DNA from: Akebia trifoliata
Lineage: Eukaryota > Streptophyta > Magnoliopsida > Ranunculales > Lardizabalaceae
Direction: 5' to 3'
DNA: 64,000 nucleotides
Assembly (NCBI GenBank): GCA_017979445.1
Contig: CM030717.1
Location: 16,665,288-16,729,287 of the forward strand
Both the position numbers and the translations under genes were made by a program. The notes under the pieces are model-generated. The model searched no databases and was not told the origin of the DNA. It saw only the letters and a program-made list of their open reading frames with translations. Below, in pieces: positions 24,230-34,975 of the stretch. The first letter of the stretch is position 1. The number at the start of each line of letters is the position of its first letter.

Positions 24230-24900
24230 AGTCTCATTTATCGGACTGGAGCCTTTTGTAGCAAAGCTTCTCAGGCTAAGGAACTTAAACAATCCTATTA
24301 ATTCAATATGATTTCAAACAAAGCTGGAGTCTCGTTTCTCGGACTCTGGCTAAGGTTTACAGGAACTTAAACAATCCTATTAAAATTGGAGTCTCGTTTC
24401 TCAGACTCGAACTAAGGTTAATAGGCACTTCAAAAAGCCTATGATTCAAAACGTTGGAGTCTCATTTCTCGGACTCGAACTTAGGTTTATAGGCACTTCA
24501 AAAAGCCTATATATTATTCAAAAAGTTGGAGTCTCGTTTCTCGGACTCGAACTTAGGTTTGTAGGCACTTCAAAAAGCCTATTCATTCTATGATTCAAAA
24601 AGTTGGAGTCTCGTTTCTCGGACTCGAACTTAGGTTTGTAGGCACTTCAAAAAGCCTATTCATTCTATGATTCAACAAGTTGGAGTCTCGTTTCTCGGAC
24701 TCGAACTTAGGTTTATAGGCACTTCAAAAAGCCTATTCATTCTATGATTCAACAAGTTGGAGTCTCGTTTCTCGGACTCGAACTTAGGTTTATAGGCACT
24801 TCAACAAGCCCATTCATTTTATGATTCAAAAAAGTTGGAGTCTCGTTTCTCGGACTCGAACTTACTAAGCCACGTTTCTCGGGCTTAGATTTATAGGAAC
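24230..24900. repeat. Tandem array, about 77-bp unit, about 9 copies
   Basis: Units carry GGAGTCTCGTTTCTCGGACT and later AGGCACTTCAAAAAGCCTAT. Later copies are regular at 77 bp; the first ones are shorter. The same array, on the other strand, is at 55960-56660 in element F. Confidence 0.9.
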
Positions 24901-26880
24901 TTAAACAATCCTATTAATTGATTATATGATTCAAAATCGAGCTCAAAGTTTGAAAGATCAGGTCTTTATTGACTTATCATGCATCTGGATTCGTAATTAT
25001 CATTGGGTTTCGTTGGACTTTTAAGCTTTTGTATGATTTTCTTTTTATCATGTGATTAAGAACAAAAACTTTGGAATTAAATGACCTTCAAAAATGCCCC
25101 TAGTTTCAAGGTTGGCTTTAACTGGGACTTGACTACGAGACTGATGGAATGGATTACGCTTGAAAAGTATGGACTCTGATGTATGATAGATAGAAGAACT
25201 GACATTCTCTTAAATTTAAGACTCTTAAGATTATCATATGTGCAATAAAGAATTGATCATTTTCTTTCGAATTTCTTTTGAAAAATGCTTGAGCTGGACT
25301 TAAAAAATCTTGATAAATATTAGAATAAAAGATCTTCCTCTTCAAAGTGGTTGATGATTCTACATCTTCCATTAGCGAACACTTGAACAAGTAAACATAC
25401 TTTTGAAGATCCTACAATGTTCAAGATGACTTCTGATTTTTTCGACTTCAATATTGTCTTTGTCGGATGTGAGCTCTTGGTTAAAAGACAAATATCGTGG
25501 CTTGAATGGTTCTGCAGTTTCTGCACAAGCTTTCTTCTGAATTTTTCTTCTTGACGAGACCTTTCCTCCCATTTGATGATGCCCTAATTTTTGCCTAGAT
25601 CGCCTCTTTAGGTTTTCAATCTAGCGGGCTTTGTTTTTCTTTTTCTGATGATGCCTTGATTTTTGCCTAGGTCGCCTTTTCAGGTTTTCAACCTAGCAGG
25701 CTTTCTTTTTTATGGTTATGCCCTAAATTTTGCCTAAGCCGTCTTTTCAGGTTTTCGACTTAGCGGGCTTCTTTTTTTTTTCTTGATGATCTTGTATAAC
25801 CAACTCGACAACTTCTCAGTTCCCTGCACCTTAACCGAGTCAATTAGCCTTCAGGAGGACTTAATAGTTGGGCTTAGGATATGGTTTAGAAAGAAAAGAT
25901 ATAAGGCTCAACTTCCCAAAATGCCCCTAGTCTAATATTCTCTTTTTCCTATCAATTATTTTAATTTTTTTTCTAAATGCCCCTAGTTTGGCATTCTTTT
26001 CTTTTTATCAATTCTTTTTATTCTTTTTTCTAATGCCCTTAGTTTGGCATTCTTTTCTTTTGAACATTTCAAAAGTAGATTTTTCTTTTGGATGACACTT
26101 TCCTTAAGAGAATACATTTTTCTTTTAATGACCGGGCCTGAAGTAACTTCTCAGGTTGCCTACGTACCCCAAATATTTCTTTTTTTCCTTTTGGGATCAG
26201 GTCAAAACGTAGTTCATACTAAGATTCCCTCCCAAGGTTGATTGGTGTGGTTTAGAAAGAAATAGGCTATTTGATTTTTCTAGAGGCTGCAAGGGGCTAA
26301 AGAAGGTTTTCTTTTTCTTGGTAAGACAGGAAAATGGTTCGACCAAAGAAGGCCTCCTTTTGTGAATGCTGCTTAACTCGGTCAAAGTTTTAGGAATTCG
26401 ATATCTGGATTACTCTGTCAACTAAGATTTCCTTTTGGAGAATGAATATTCTTCAGTCTTCTTCTGAGAAAGAGTAATCTTCAGTCTTCTTCTACGGAGT
26501 TGAGTGAGACTGAGTTCTTTGTATTTGACATTGACTCGTTCAACTATTTCCAAACTTCAAAAGAAATCTCATATTCTTTTGTGAATGAGAACTTTCTTTA
26601 CTTGAGTGAAAAACATGGTAGATCCACTTGTAAGTCTTAGCATCTTTGTTGATGTTTTTAGTTATATCATCTTTGACAGATAATCTTTGGCTTTGAAATC
26701 ACTCTTGACTTGATCTATGTTTTTGTGTAATTCATCCATATATCCTTATGAGATCATGCAAGAACGTTGTTGAATTTCTCAAGTAAATTTATTATTCTTT
26801 TCATGTTCTGCTAAGGAAAATGTAGTACCCATTTGCACTTCTTAAGTGTACTCTTTAATTCCAATATTTATTAGTTTGAT
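24901..26880 (-). other. Non-coding interior of element C
   Basis: It is co-linear with 53900-55960 of element F. It holds three hairpin modules GCCTAG...CCTAGCAGGC (25580-25790) and the ACGTAGGCAACCT block (26130-26222, antisense). No gene is supported; the small open frames at 25154-25572 are discussed under rejected items. Confidence 0.7.
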
Positions 26881-28430
26881 TAGTGAGCTCTAAGTCAATC
26901 CTCATGTTAGATATTATGCTCAAATCATTATTACACGTATGATAATCAGAAGCTTCTATATTTTATTGGAATTGAAAAACATTGATTGACAAACTCGACT
27001 ACTGGATTTAAAGAATGACAAAAACTGGATTGAAACTCAAAGAAAACTCAGGTACAATTATCTACAAAGAGAGAAGGTCCTTTTGGGTGGATGGATTACT
27101 TGAACTTAACATTGGTACTTTGACTAGACGACTCTTTTGACGGACCCAAAATGACATAGATGAGGATTTAAAATATTTGGGACCAATTATCACCCGATTG
27201 GAAGTAAACCAAGGTTAACCATTGACTCTAAAGGTTTGACTCTTAACCACATGATTAAAGTTTCGATATAGAATAGTCCAAGTTCGATGGAAAATATCGA
27301 ATCCAAATGCACTATAAGTCTATGATGACCAAGAAAATGAGAAAGATTAGGCACGGGTCTACCCCTGATTGGGATTGAACCTTTGATCAGACAAATTAAT
27401 TTGATCCTAAGATCGAATCTTTCTATATAAAGTGGTCTGGATCTTTAAAAGTGAAACCAATTAGTCCAACTGATTTGGTATTGATCAGTTTGATCCATTT
27501 GTCAATTGGGCCAACTGGTTTAAGTGATTCAAATTAATTGGTACATTTCACCGATTGGGTTGGACCGATATTGCGAGTTCTGTTTTATTATTCTGGATCG
27601 GTCCGACCACTTACCTGTTGGTTGGATTGAATAAAACAACCCGGGAACACCCATAGTCAGTTCGGGTCGTGACCTACAAGGAAGGTTTCTAGACTCTAAG
27701 CTTACTACGTGCAATGCATTTCATCTGGCCACCCTTACCCAAATACACCTATATACCTCTCGATACGTGGTGACTTGGTTTGATATACCGTATAGGTGAT
27801 AATCTAAAACCTCAACTCACTTCTCTGAAGCCAAAAACAGCCAGTTTGATCTCCAGTTGAGAGGTGGCGCACAATGCTGAGCAAGGGCCCACTTAAATAC
27901 CTCTCGTCTAGAATAGACGTAGTCTATCCCCCTCGTACAGTAGGGTACAGCGGGGCAAGATCTTGCTTAGGCACCGATTTTGACCAAGAAGTGCAATTGA
28001 TATACTGAGATTATCTTTTTATACCTACGGGTACGAGACAAGAGTTGTAGCTTTCATAAATGGTTTGGCATCCCACGAGGGGACCGACCACGTATTAGTA
28101 CTACGTTGGCAATCGGGACATGTGACTGTGTGGCTTACAATAGGACAAAGGCTCAGGTTGCCCCAGCCTGGGTGCATCAATATATCTCTCAGAATCACCT
28201 GATCAGACGGTATTAATGCCCCCAGTTTGATATACCCTAAGGTACGTGACTGGAGTTGTGGGTTTCATGAATGACGTCGCATCTCCGAAGAGACCGGGCC
28301 ACGCACTAGTGCCACGTTGGCTAAATGGGACGTGTAAGTGCTCAAAACAGTAAACGTGCATGTGGTGTGTGCAAAACAGGGTGGGGTGTGCCCGGGGCCT
28401 TTTTCAAACACGTGAGCCCATGGGCCAGAT
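26881..28430 (-). other. 5' leader of element C joined to post-gag sequence (gag deleted)
   Basis: 26860-27150 matches sequence after gag in element F (53800-54017). From about 27150 rightward it matches sequence before gag in F (52280 leftward in F). The whole gag is therefore missing at about 27150-27190. The conserved leader continues to about 28430. Confidence 0.7.
27798..28015 (-). other. Foldable 218-nt leader domain, copy C
   Basis: Outer arms GATAATCT (27798-27805) and AGATTATC (28008-28015) pair perfectly. Inside are ATAGAC-GTA-GTCTAT (27913-27927) and CCCC..GTAC...GTAC..GGGG (about 27928-27955). A second stem, CACTTCT with AGAAGTG, stacks inside the outer arms. Compared with F, one stem base pair changes from A-U to a G-U wobble in sense, so pairing is kept. 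Confidence 0.6.
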
Positions 28431-28790
28431 TATGTCATCACATATGGATATCAAATGAATATTGATGAAGAAAATAATCCAAAACCCATCACATCGAAAT
28501 TAAGATGAAATCAAACACATCACAAATATATCTGTCAAGATCATGGCAAATCAATTAATGAGCATGGCATATAATAATTGATCAAACAAACATTGCAATA
28601 GGCATAATTTTTATAATTTTTAAGGTCCAGTCAATGATCACTTTTGGGTGTTCCAAAATAAATCGAGATTCCAATAAGTGTTACATTGATGATAGAATGA
28701 CAATGGTTGAGATGAGCTCACTCTCAAGAACATTAATTGTGCCAACATTAGATAAATTCAGATTTTCTGTAAATTAGGAAAATACAATCT

Positions 28791-29545
28791 GAACTTGCAT
28801 CGATGATATCTAAGGCTCCCGATAACGAAATTGAGTGAACTCAAGTTCTAAATTAATCTACTCGATGAGATCTACATTTTATTAATAGGTATCCAGACTT
28901 AGTTCTCATCAGAATGTTCTGTAAAAAAGTTTTAACGTTGCTGTCCCAACTTTCATTCAGAAATAATTCCAGATTTACAGATTGAACTTGCATCGATGAT
29001 ATCTAAGGCTTCCGATAACGAAATTGAGTGAACTCAGATTCTAAATTAATATACTCGACGAGATCTACATTTTATTAAGAGATTCCCAGACTTAATTCTC
29101 ACTAGAATATTCTGTAAAAAAGTTTTAACGTTGCTGTCCCAACTTTCATTCAGAAATAATTCCAGATTTACAGATTGAACTTGCATCGATGATATCTAAG
29201 GCTTCCGATAACGAAATTGAGTGAAATCAGATTCTAAATTAATTTACTCAACGAGATCTACATTTTATTAATAGATTCCCAGACTTAATTCTCACTAGAA
29301 TATTCTGTAAAAAAGTTTTAACGTTGCTGTCCCAACTTTCATTCAGAAATAATTCCAGATTTACAGATTGAACTTGCATCGATGATATCTAAGGCTTCCG
29401 ATAACGAAATTGAGTGAACTCAGATTCTAAATTAATCTACTCGACGAGATCTATATTTTATAAAAGGCTCCCAGACTTAATTCTCGCTACAATATTCTCT
29501 AAAAACGTTTTAATATTTCTGTCCAACCTCCATCATTCCATCATT
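28791..29545. repeat. Tandem array, 193-bp unit, about 3.9 copies, in the leader of C
   Basis: GAACTTGCATCGATGATATC recurs at 28791, 28984, 29177 and 29370, exactly 193 bp apart. The units are very similar, so the expansion is recent. It lies between the leader domain and the primer site and is not present in F. Confidence 0.93.
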
Positions 29546-29745
29546 TTGAATCTTTCATTATTTAGGGGTCATCAAAAAGTGATCCCTAATTGAAAAAAAA
29601 AAAAATGCAATGCCCAAAATCATCTATAATCAAGACAAAAAAATAAAATAAATAAATAAATAAATCCAACTAAATAATAAAAAAGAACTAGGTCATCTTG
29701 GCAATGCTCCCATACTTGGGGTTTTTCAAGTTTGATCCTCAATAG
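29546..29745 (-). other. AT-rich start of the leader, element C
   Basis: Poly(A) and AAAT-type runs at 29588-29690, then sequence homologous to the first bases after the primer site of F (AGGATCA and GCATTGCCA in sense). Confidence 0.6.
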
Positions 29746-29763
29746 TCCCCAGTGGAGTCGCCA
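29746..29763 (-). promoter_or_regulatory. Primer-binding site of element C, tRNA-Arg type
   Basis: In sense it reads TGGCGACTCCACTGGGGA, one base inside LTR5. From memory it is an exact complement of the 3' end of a plant tRNA-Arg ending TCCCCAGTGGAGTCGCCA. Ogre/Tat elements are known to use tRNA-Arg. Confidence 0.85.
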
Positions 29764-29764
29764 C

Positions 29765-31572
29765 TGAAAGCGCCCTCGATCCGCGGGGTGCGCGGATCCG
29801 CTTTTGACCCTTGAGGTTTGGGAGTCGCCACCTAGTTATTGTGGTCTAGGAACCATACTGACTCTAACATGGATAAAAAGAACTAATCTACCATAAAAAA
29901 TCTGAATTCGGGGATCAAGTTACGGAGTTGGAAGGTGTTAGGCACCAACCCCGCCCGGCCAAAGCCGGTCTCTACTAAATTCCCCAAGTAAATTACATTG
30001 CTAAAACCTAGATAAAAAAATAAATAAAAATAAAAATTTACCTTTCCGATGGCAAGGACTTGGTTCCCTCAGATCTGACAAAAAGAGTTCCTTGTACCGT
30101 GCTCCCTTGCTTCGTTCTGTTTCCGGATTTGACTTCAGATCTCCGAGGCAAGGTATCTCCTTGTTTTTGAATCTGAACTCTTCAAGTTCGTTGCGGATTT
30201 AGAGATGTTTTTAGAAGGCTTTTGGGTGTTTTCTAGACTAAAATTGAAGGAGGGATGTTAGCTAAGGAGTTGGGGCTCCAAAACTAGGGTTTATGGGGGG
30301 CTAGGGGAGCTTCTAGACCTACTTCTCTTAGGGTTTATAATTTTATACGAAAATAGGGTGTGAGCACCTCTATTTATAGATGTTTTTTTAGGGGTTGATT
30401 TGGATAAAGTTAGTGTTTAATTGGAGATCTTTTAATTAGAGTTGTGTTTTAGTTTGACTTGTTTTAGGTAGAATTGTGTTTTAATTAGAATTGTTTTAGG
30501 TAGAATTGTGTTTTAATTAGAATTGTTTTAGGTAGAATTGTGTTTTAATTAGAATTGTTTTAGGTAGAATTGTTTTTAAGTTAGAACACTATTAGATAGA
30601 GTTATTATTTAATTATAATTCTATTATGACTTTTAGTCTTATTTGATTGACTTTTAATGTTTTGACTTTAGTCTTAATTGATCGACTTTCAATATCTTGA
30701 CTTTAGTCTTGCTTAATTGACTTTAATTTTGACTTTAGTCTCACTTGATTGACTTTAATACCTTGACTTCAGTCTTGCTTGATTTACTTTAAATTTTTGG
30801 AGCAGGCCCCTCCATTATTTCTTTAATTCTTTGGACCCCCAAATGGAGGGGTCCTTAAAGAAATATCCCACGAACCCTCAACAATTTTGCCTGAGAGTTC
30901 GATTAATCGATTTTTTAGGTTCAAATTTTTAAATTAATTTCATTAATGTTTCACTTTAATTATTTAATATTTTATTTATTAATTTCGAATTTTTTATCAT
31001 GAAAATTGTGAAATTACCGTTTTGCCCTCGGAGAGGATTTTTTACGTTTTAAGTCGTTTTTCAATGTTCCAAGATGTTTTGGACTCAGTTTTTCGTAAGG
31101 AATTCAATGGAATATTGGTTTTTGTCATTTATGAAAATTTTTATGTGAAATGATTGTGAACTTTATGAGGGGTATTTTCGTAATTTTGTCAAATTCTGTT
31201 AAAATTGGTGAAATGATTTATTTGGTTCCGATTTGTCATTTTATGTGTTCGAATGGGTTTTCCTAAGCGTAACGTAGGCTCTAAGGTTGTTTTGAGGTTA
31301 GGGGTATTTTGGTAATTTGTTCAATTTTTAGTGATTTTTATCGTGAAGCTTCTTTTTGGTCTGCAAGATGATGATTTCTATGTTTCTGGGGTCGTACTTT
31401 CCTGGCGTAGCGTGGTTTCTAAGGTTTTGTCAATTCGAGATACCTCATCCGGATTTCTGAAACACATCTGGTAACAAAATAAAGCAATGGAATACTCATC
31501 CATCATTGGGAATCATTGCGATCGGGTTGACGAGTTGATTAATCAGGCGAGTGCAAAAATGGGGTGTCTACA
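29765..31572 (-). repeat. 5' LTR of element C (LTR5)
   Basis: 1808 bp. Against LTR3 there are five substitutions, four single-base indels and one additional 32-bp repeat unit (three copies against two, near 30470-30565). The antisense TATA box is at about 30368-30380 and the hairpin at 30833-30854. It ends GTCTACA, then ACAAT. Confidence 0.95.
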
Positions 31573-31577
31573 ACAAT
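31573..31577. repeat. Target-site duplication of element C, right copy
   Basis: ACAAT matches 19482-19486. Confidence 0.93.
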
Positions 31578-33300
31578 AAAATTCTATAGCCATACCAGTT
31601 TATAAGTTTGAAAACAGTAACCAACACATTTGATGATGTGCTAGGTGTAAAGATCGGTGTGACAATAATGACTCAAAAAACTCAACGTCCTAATAAAAGA
31701 TGGCTGCTAACAAGTTTCTCATTTTTTTGCTTTTATTTTTATTTTTATTTTTTTAATTTGATTATACTAAATTTTCCCCTTGTCCACCTTGAAACATGAA
31801 AACAGATTGAATCTGATTTGATTGGTTAACAAGCTTTTAATCCACCATACCAAGAAAAGGAGGTTCGATGAACACTAAACCGTAAGCGATTGAAAAAATC
31901 ACTTTCTTTTATTAAATACCTTTTAATATCCAAAAATAGAATTTTAAAAAAAAAATTATGAAGAACAAATCTGAATTCTCCAAGGTCATCTTTTTTATGG
32001 TAGAGAAAAAAAATTGTAGAGAAAATCAAAATCGATTAATAAACTTATAGATCAGAGACCTGTTCCCTCAATTAGTTTTCTCAAGAATTGAACTTCGATT
32101 CTCCACTAGAGGCTCACATACTTCAAGTCTCACAGATCTTGATGCTAGCTCGCAAGATCCAGAGTGGATTCCGCAAGAAACACTTCCTCGCCAGAAATCC
32201 ATGAAGAATAAACACCCCTTGAACAACTCTATTTTGGATGTCTATTGCCACTAACCACCTATCTTTGGATGCTTTGCACTACTCTTTTCCAGCCTCAACA
32301 GCTAAAAAGGACAAAAGAATCTATAAAGAAAAAAATAAAGTAAAGTTAGAATCATATTAAGTTGGAGATAGAATTGAAGAGTGAGATACAACTAGTAATC
32401 TAAAAGTCAATCTTACCTTAGATGGTTTGAGAGAACGCCTAGGGTAAACTCCCAGTTCCCAAAGATAATCAAGGAGCCCTTGTACCACCCTTAGTTAGTA
32501 TTGGGGAGAGAAGAAGTCAATGCCATTGCTTCACTCTTAGAGAACAACGAATAATACCCTGGGACAGTTGGGGGATAGTTTTTAGATTGTATTTGGAAAG
32601 GAAGTCATTGGGGGTTATGCCCATCTTTTCCACAATCTCCACTAGATGGTAGAAGTTGTTAGACACTTGGCATAGGGCCCAATTTATCTTACTCAGTACC
32701 TCCCTAAGGAAGGGAGAGAGGAAAACTGAGGCCAGCCTTACTTAGACTGGCCATTGACAACATTCGTTAGGGTTTTGCGGTCCTTACAGACCTGAATAAA
32801 CATATAGGCAGGGATATAGAGTCTCTTCTAAAGTTTAGTCATGTTAGTAGTCATTGAGAAATCAATGTTTGCAACAAAGAAAAGAAAAGGGAAGAAGTTT
32901 ACTCAATCTAAAAGAGGTAAGAATAATAGTAAAGCAAAAAGAAATAGAGAAAATTTTTTTTGCAGAATAGAGAGACGAGATCACAGGGAGCAGTAACACA
33001 GTAAGAGAGAGAATGAACACTAAATCTCTTATTTATAAGAAAAAGTAAAGGAGTACATATGCTAGGGAGGATAGCTTAAATCCAACCTAAATGTTGTAGC
33101 TTGGGGGTAGTGCTGATGATAGTAGGGCACGTGGACAGACACAAATAAAGATAAATTCGTCTTAGCCATCAGAAATGATTTGAAACGACATTGCACTAAA
33201 TGCGACGAATCATTAAGAGTAAAAATAATTATGGACAATCAAGACAGCCAATAAGAAAGAGATTACGTGTCTCGAGAAGCCGATCAGACTTCATATCTCC
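31578..33300. other. Unassigned sequence, possibly remaining leader of element B
   Basis: By position it should continue B's leader, but no primer site or LTR is seen and the sequence is not recognisably like the other leaders. It holds AT-rich low-complexity runs (31720-31760, 31930-32010) and a minus-strand TATA-like motif near 33031-33039 followed by a pyrimidine-rich stretch. No coding sequence is supported. Confidence 0.4.
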
Positions 33301-33830
33301 TTGAGAGGGGATAATTGTTGAGAGAAATAACTGTGCAATTATCTAAGTCGTATACGTGTCCAAGCTAGTTAAGTGGTAACATGCGTAGATCAACATGCGG
33401 GCGCTACCCAGCAACAAGGTAGGTTACAGTAGATATCTCCCTAGCTTGGCTAGAAGGGCAGCACAACACTGAATAAAACCTGGTCAGAGAATACCTATAA
33501 TCCTAATATGTATATGTCAAGCCTAGAGATCTCTCCAGTATAGTATATCCAATCCCGAATCAATTGATTTCCCGGGATCACTCCCGTAAGAGGGAAAAAT
33601 TATGATTCATAGCAAGGATCCATAAATAACACGATTAGCACATAAAAATAGATCTTTTGGTGGATTAGAGGTTTAACCAGTTCTTGAGACTATTCCACTG
33701 CTTCTTTAACTTGAGGGTTGGAAAGTTTTTGGTAAGTACCACGTCAGCACAAGGAAGGAGGTGACAGGAGCAATTTTGGATCTGTGAGATAGAGTCCATC
33801 AGTACCATTCACTAGATTCTAACCACACAA
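33301..33830 (+). repeat. Possible solo or 3' LTR of an unrelated element
   Basis: A purine-rich GAGAGGGGATAA is followed at 33316 by TGTTGAGAG, the usual order of polypurine tract and LTR start. No second copy exists in the window and the right end could only be guessed (a CA near 33826), so this is a weak call. Confidence 0.25.
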
Positions 33831-34366
33831 AACTGATCATGAAAATTGAGCATAATATGAGTCTCATTTTATTCTCTTTGGGCAAAAGTATATTGGATTA
33901 AAGATTCCACTCTACCTACTCTGAATGAAAGATTAATGAACTAAGTCTGAGCAAATATAAATGAGATTAAAATTTTTTTTTTATATTATTTAAAAAAAAA
34001 ACTTGAAACTTAGGATTTCAGTTCAATATTTGACTTTCTTTAAACCTCAAGGATTTTATGTTTGCTATCAAGAAGGTGAACCTTAGCTCGGGTTGACCTT
34101 ATCATTTGGGGTTGAAGTGATTAATTTAGAAATTTTGCAATCAAAGATAAAAATTCCCACGGTATTTAATTTTTGTTCTACTATTATTCTTATTGATTCA
34201 TAACTACAACTTGAACAGATCAAATAATTCGAGACTACTGGAAAATCTTATTGGTGAACATAGGTTCAGCAAGGGGAGCTAGGTGGTTTGGATGAAATTG
34301 GATGGATGAGAAGGAACGAGTCAAAAGGTAATTGAGTAATGCATACATTTTTAGTGACTAGGGAGG

Positions 34367-34975
34367 CTAGGATATTGGTAAAGAGTTTGCAATAATATTT
34401 GGTTGGGTTGAAGTAGAGACATTAACATTTTTCTCACCGATGAGGTCGTGAATATGGTGACGAAGGGAAATTAAAAGGTTAATGTGATGATCTGGGTTTT
34501 GATGGAAATCACAAGACATGTTAAGGTTGTGAGAAGGTTTGGAAAAGGCTGAGGTTGGAAAAAAAGTAATAAGTTCCTTCGTAAGAAATTTTTGGAATGT
34601 TGCACTAAGGGTCATCCCAAGGCTAGTGAATTGTCTATTAGATTTTGGTCGATTTGAGATAGGTTGACTCAAAGGCAGGGGTTGAGCAATAGGTTTAATG
34701 AGTACAATGGATGTGGAAAATGTGTTGGGTAGGTGGAGTTGATTGGTATTGGGTTTAGAGTTGACAAATGATATTTTTTTTTATCTGAGGAGTTGACAAT
34801 CATCTCAGGGGTAAATGCATCCTTAAGTTGACTTCCAACTTGTAGTAAAGTCTCGAATGTGGAAAGATATTAAACCATGAGATGTTGGGCATGGCCCTGA
34901 GTGAGATTTTTCAAATGATGGATACTTATTCCTTTTTCTAGGGTCTGTCTCACATTTATTGAATGAAAGTCATTT
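34367..34975 (-). pseudogene. C-terminal gag fragment of relic E
   Basis: The 101-residue frame (34367-34672) matches the gag C-terminus of element F (53201-53761). Both have a G-M-T/S-L-S block, then a knuckle (CDFHQNPDHHIN here, last cysteine lost; CEFHQMPGHVLDRC in F), then SLRHHIHDLI. Upstream to about 34975 weaker capsid similarity continues with stops. The capsid core is absent. Confidence 0.75.

Larger units (their letters stand above)
19487..31572 (-). mobile_element. Element C: complete, very young, coding-free Tat-like element with an internal LTR
   Basis: It is bounded by LTR3 and LTR5 and by a 5-bp duplication, 12,086 bp long. It contains no gag, protease, RT or integrase, so it fits the LARD type of large non-autonomous derivative. 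A primer site and two polypurine tracts are present. LTR3 and LTR5 differ by about five substitutions, four 1-bp indels and one 32-bp repeat unit, by eye. A third LTR (22016-23760), visibly different from both, lies inside it. Left of that LTR is a subfamily-I 3' end (34-bp array as in B); right of it is a subfamily-II body (77-bp array as in F). Confidence 0.92.

Noticed and set aside
25320..25572. A 65-68-codon open frame shared by element C (25320-25526, minus) and F (55324-55521, plus), a candidate small conserved gene
   Set aside because: Aligned codon by codon, the differences fall about 6, 5 and 6 on the first, second and third positions, so there is no coding constraint. The other frame in C is shifted in F. 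It is conserved as DNA only.
22016..31572. Reading LTR4 to LTR5 as the complete element, with LTR3 a separate solo piece
   Set aside because: LTR4 and LTR5 differ clearly, no duplication matches GTATC at the right end, and LTR3/LTR5 share near-identity and the ACAAT duplications.
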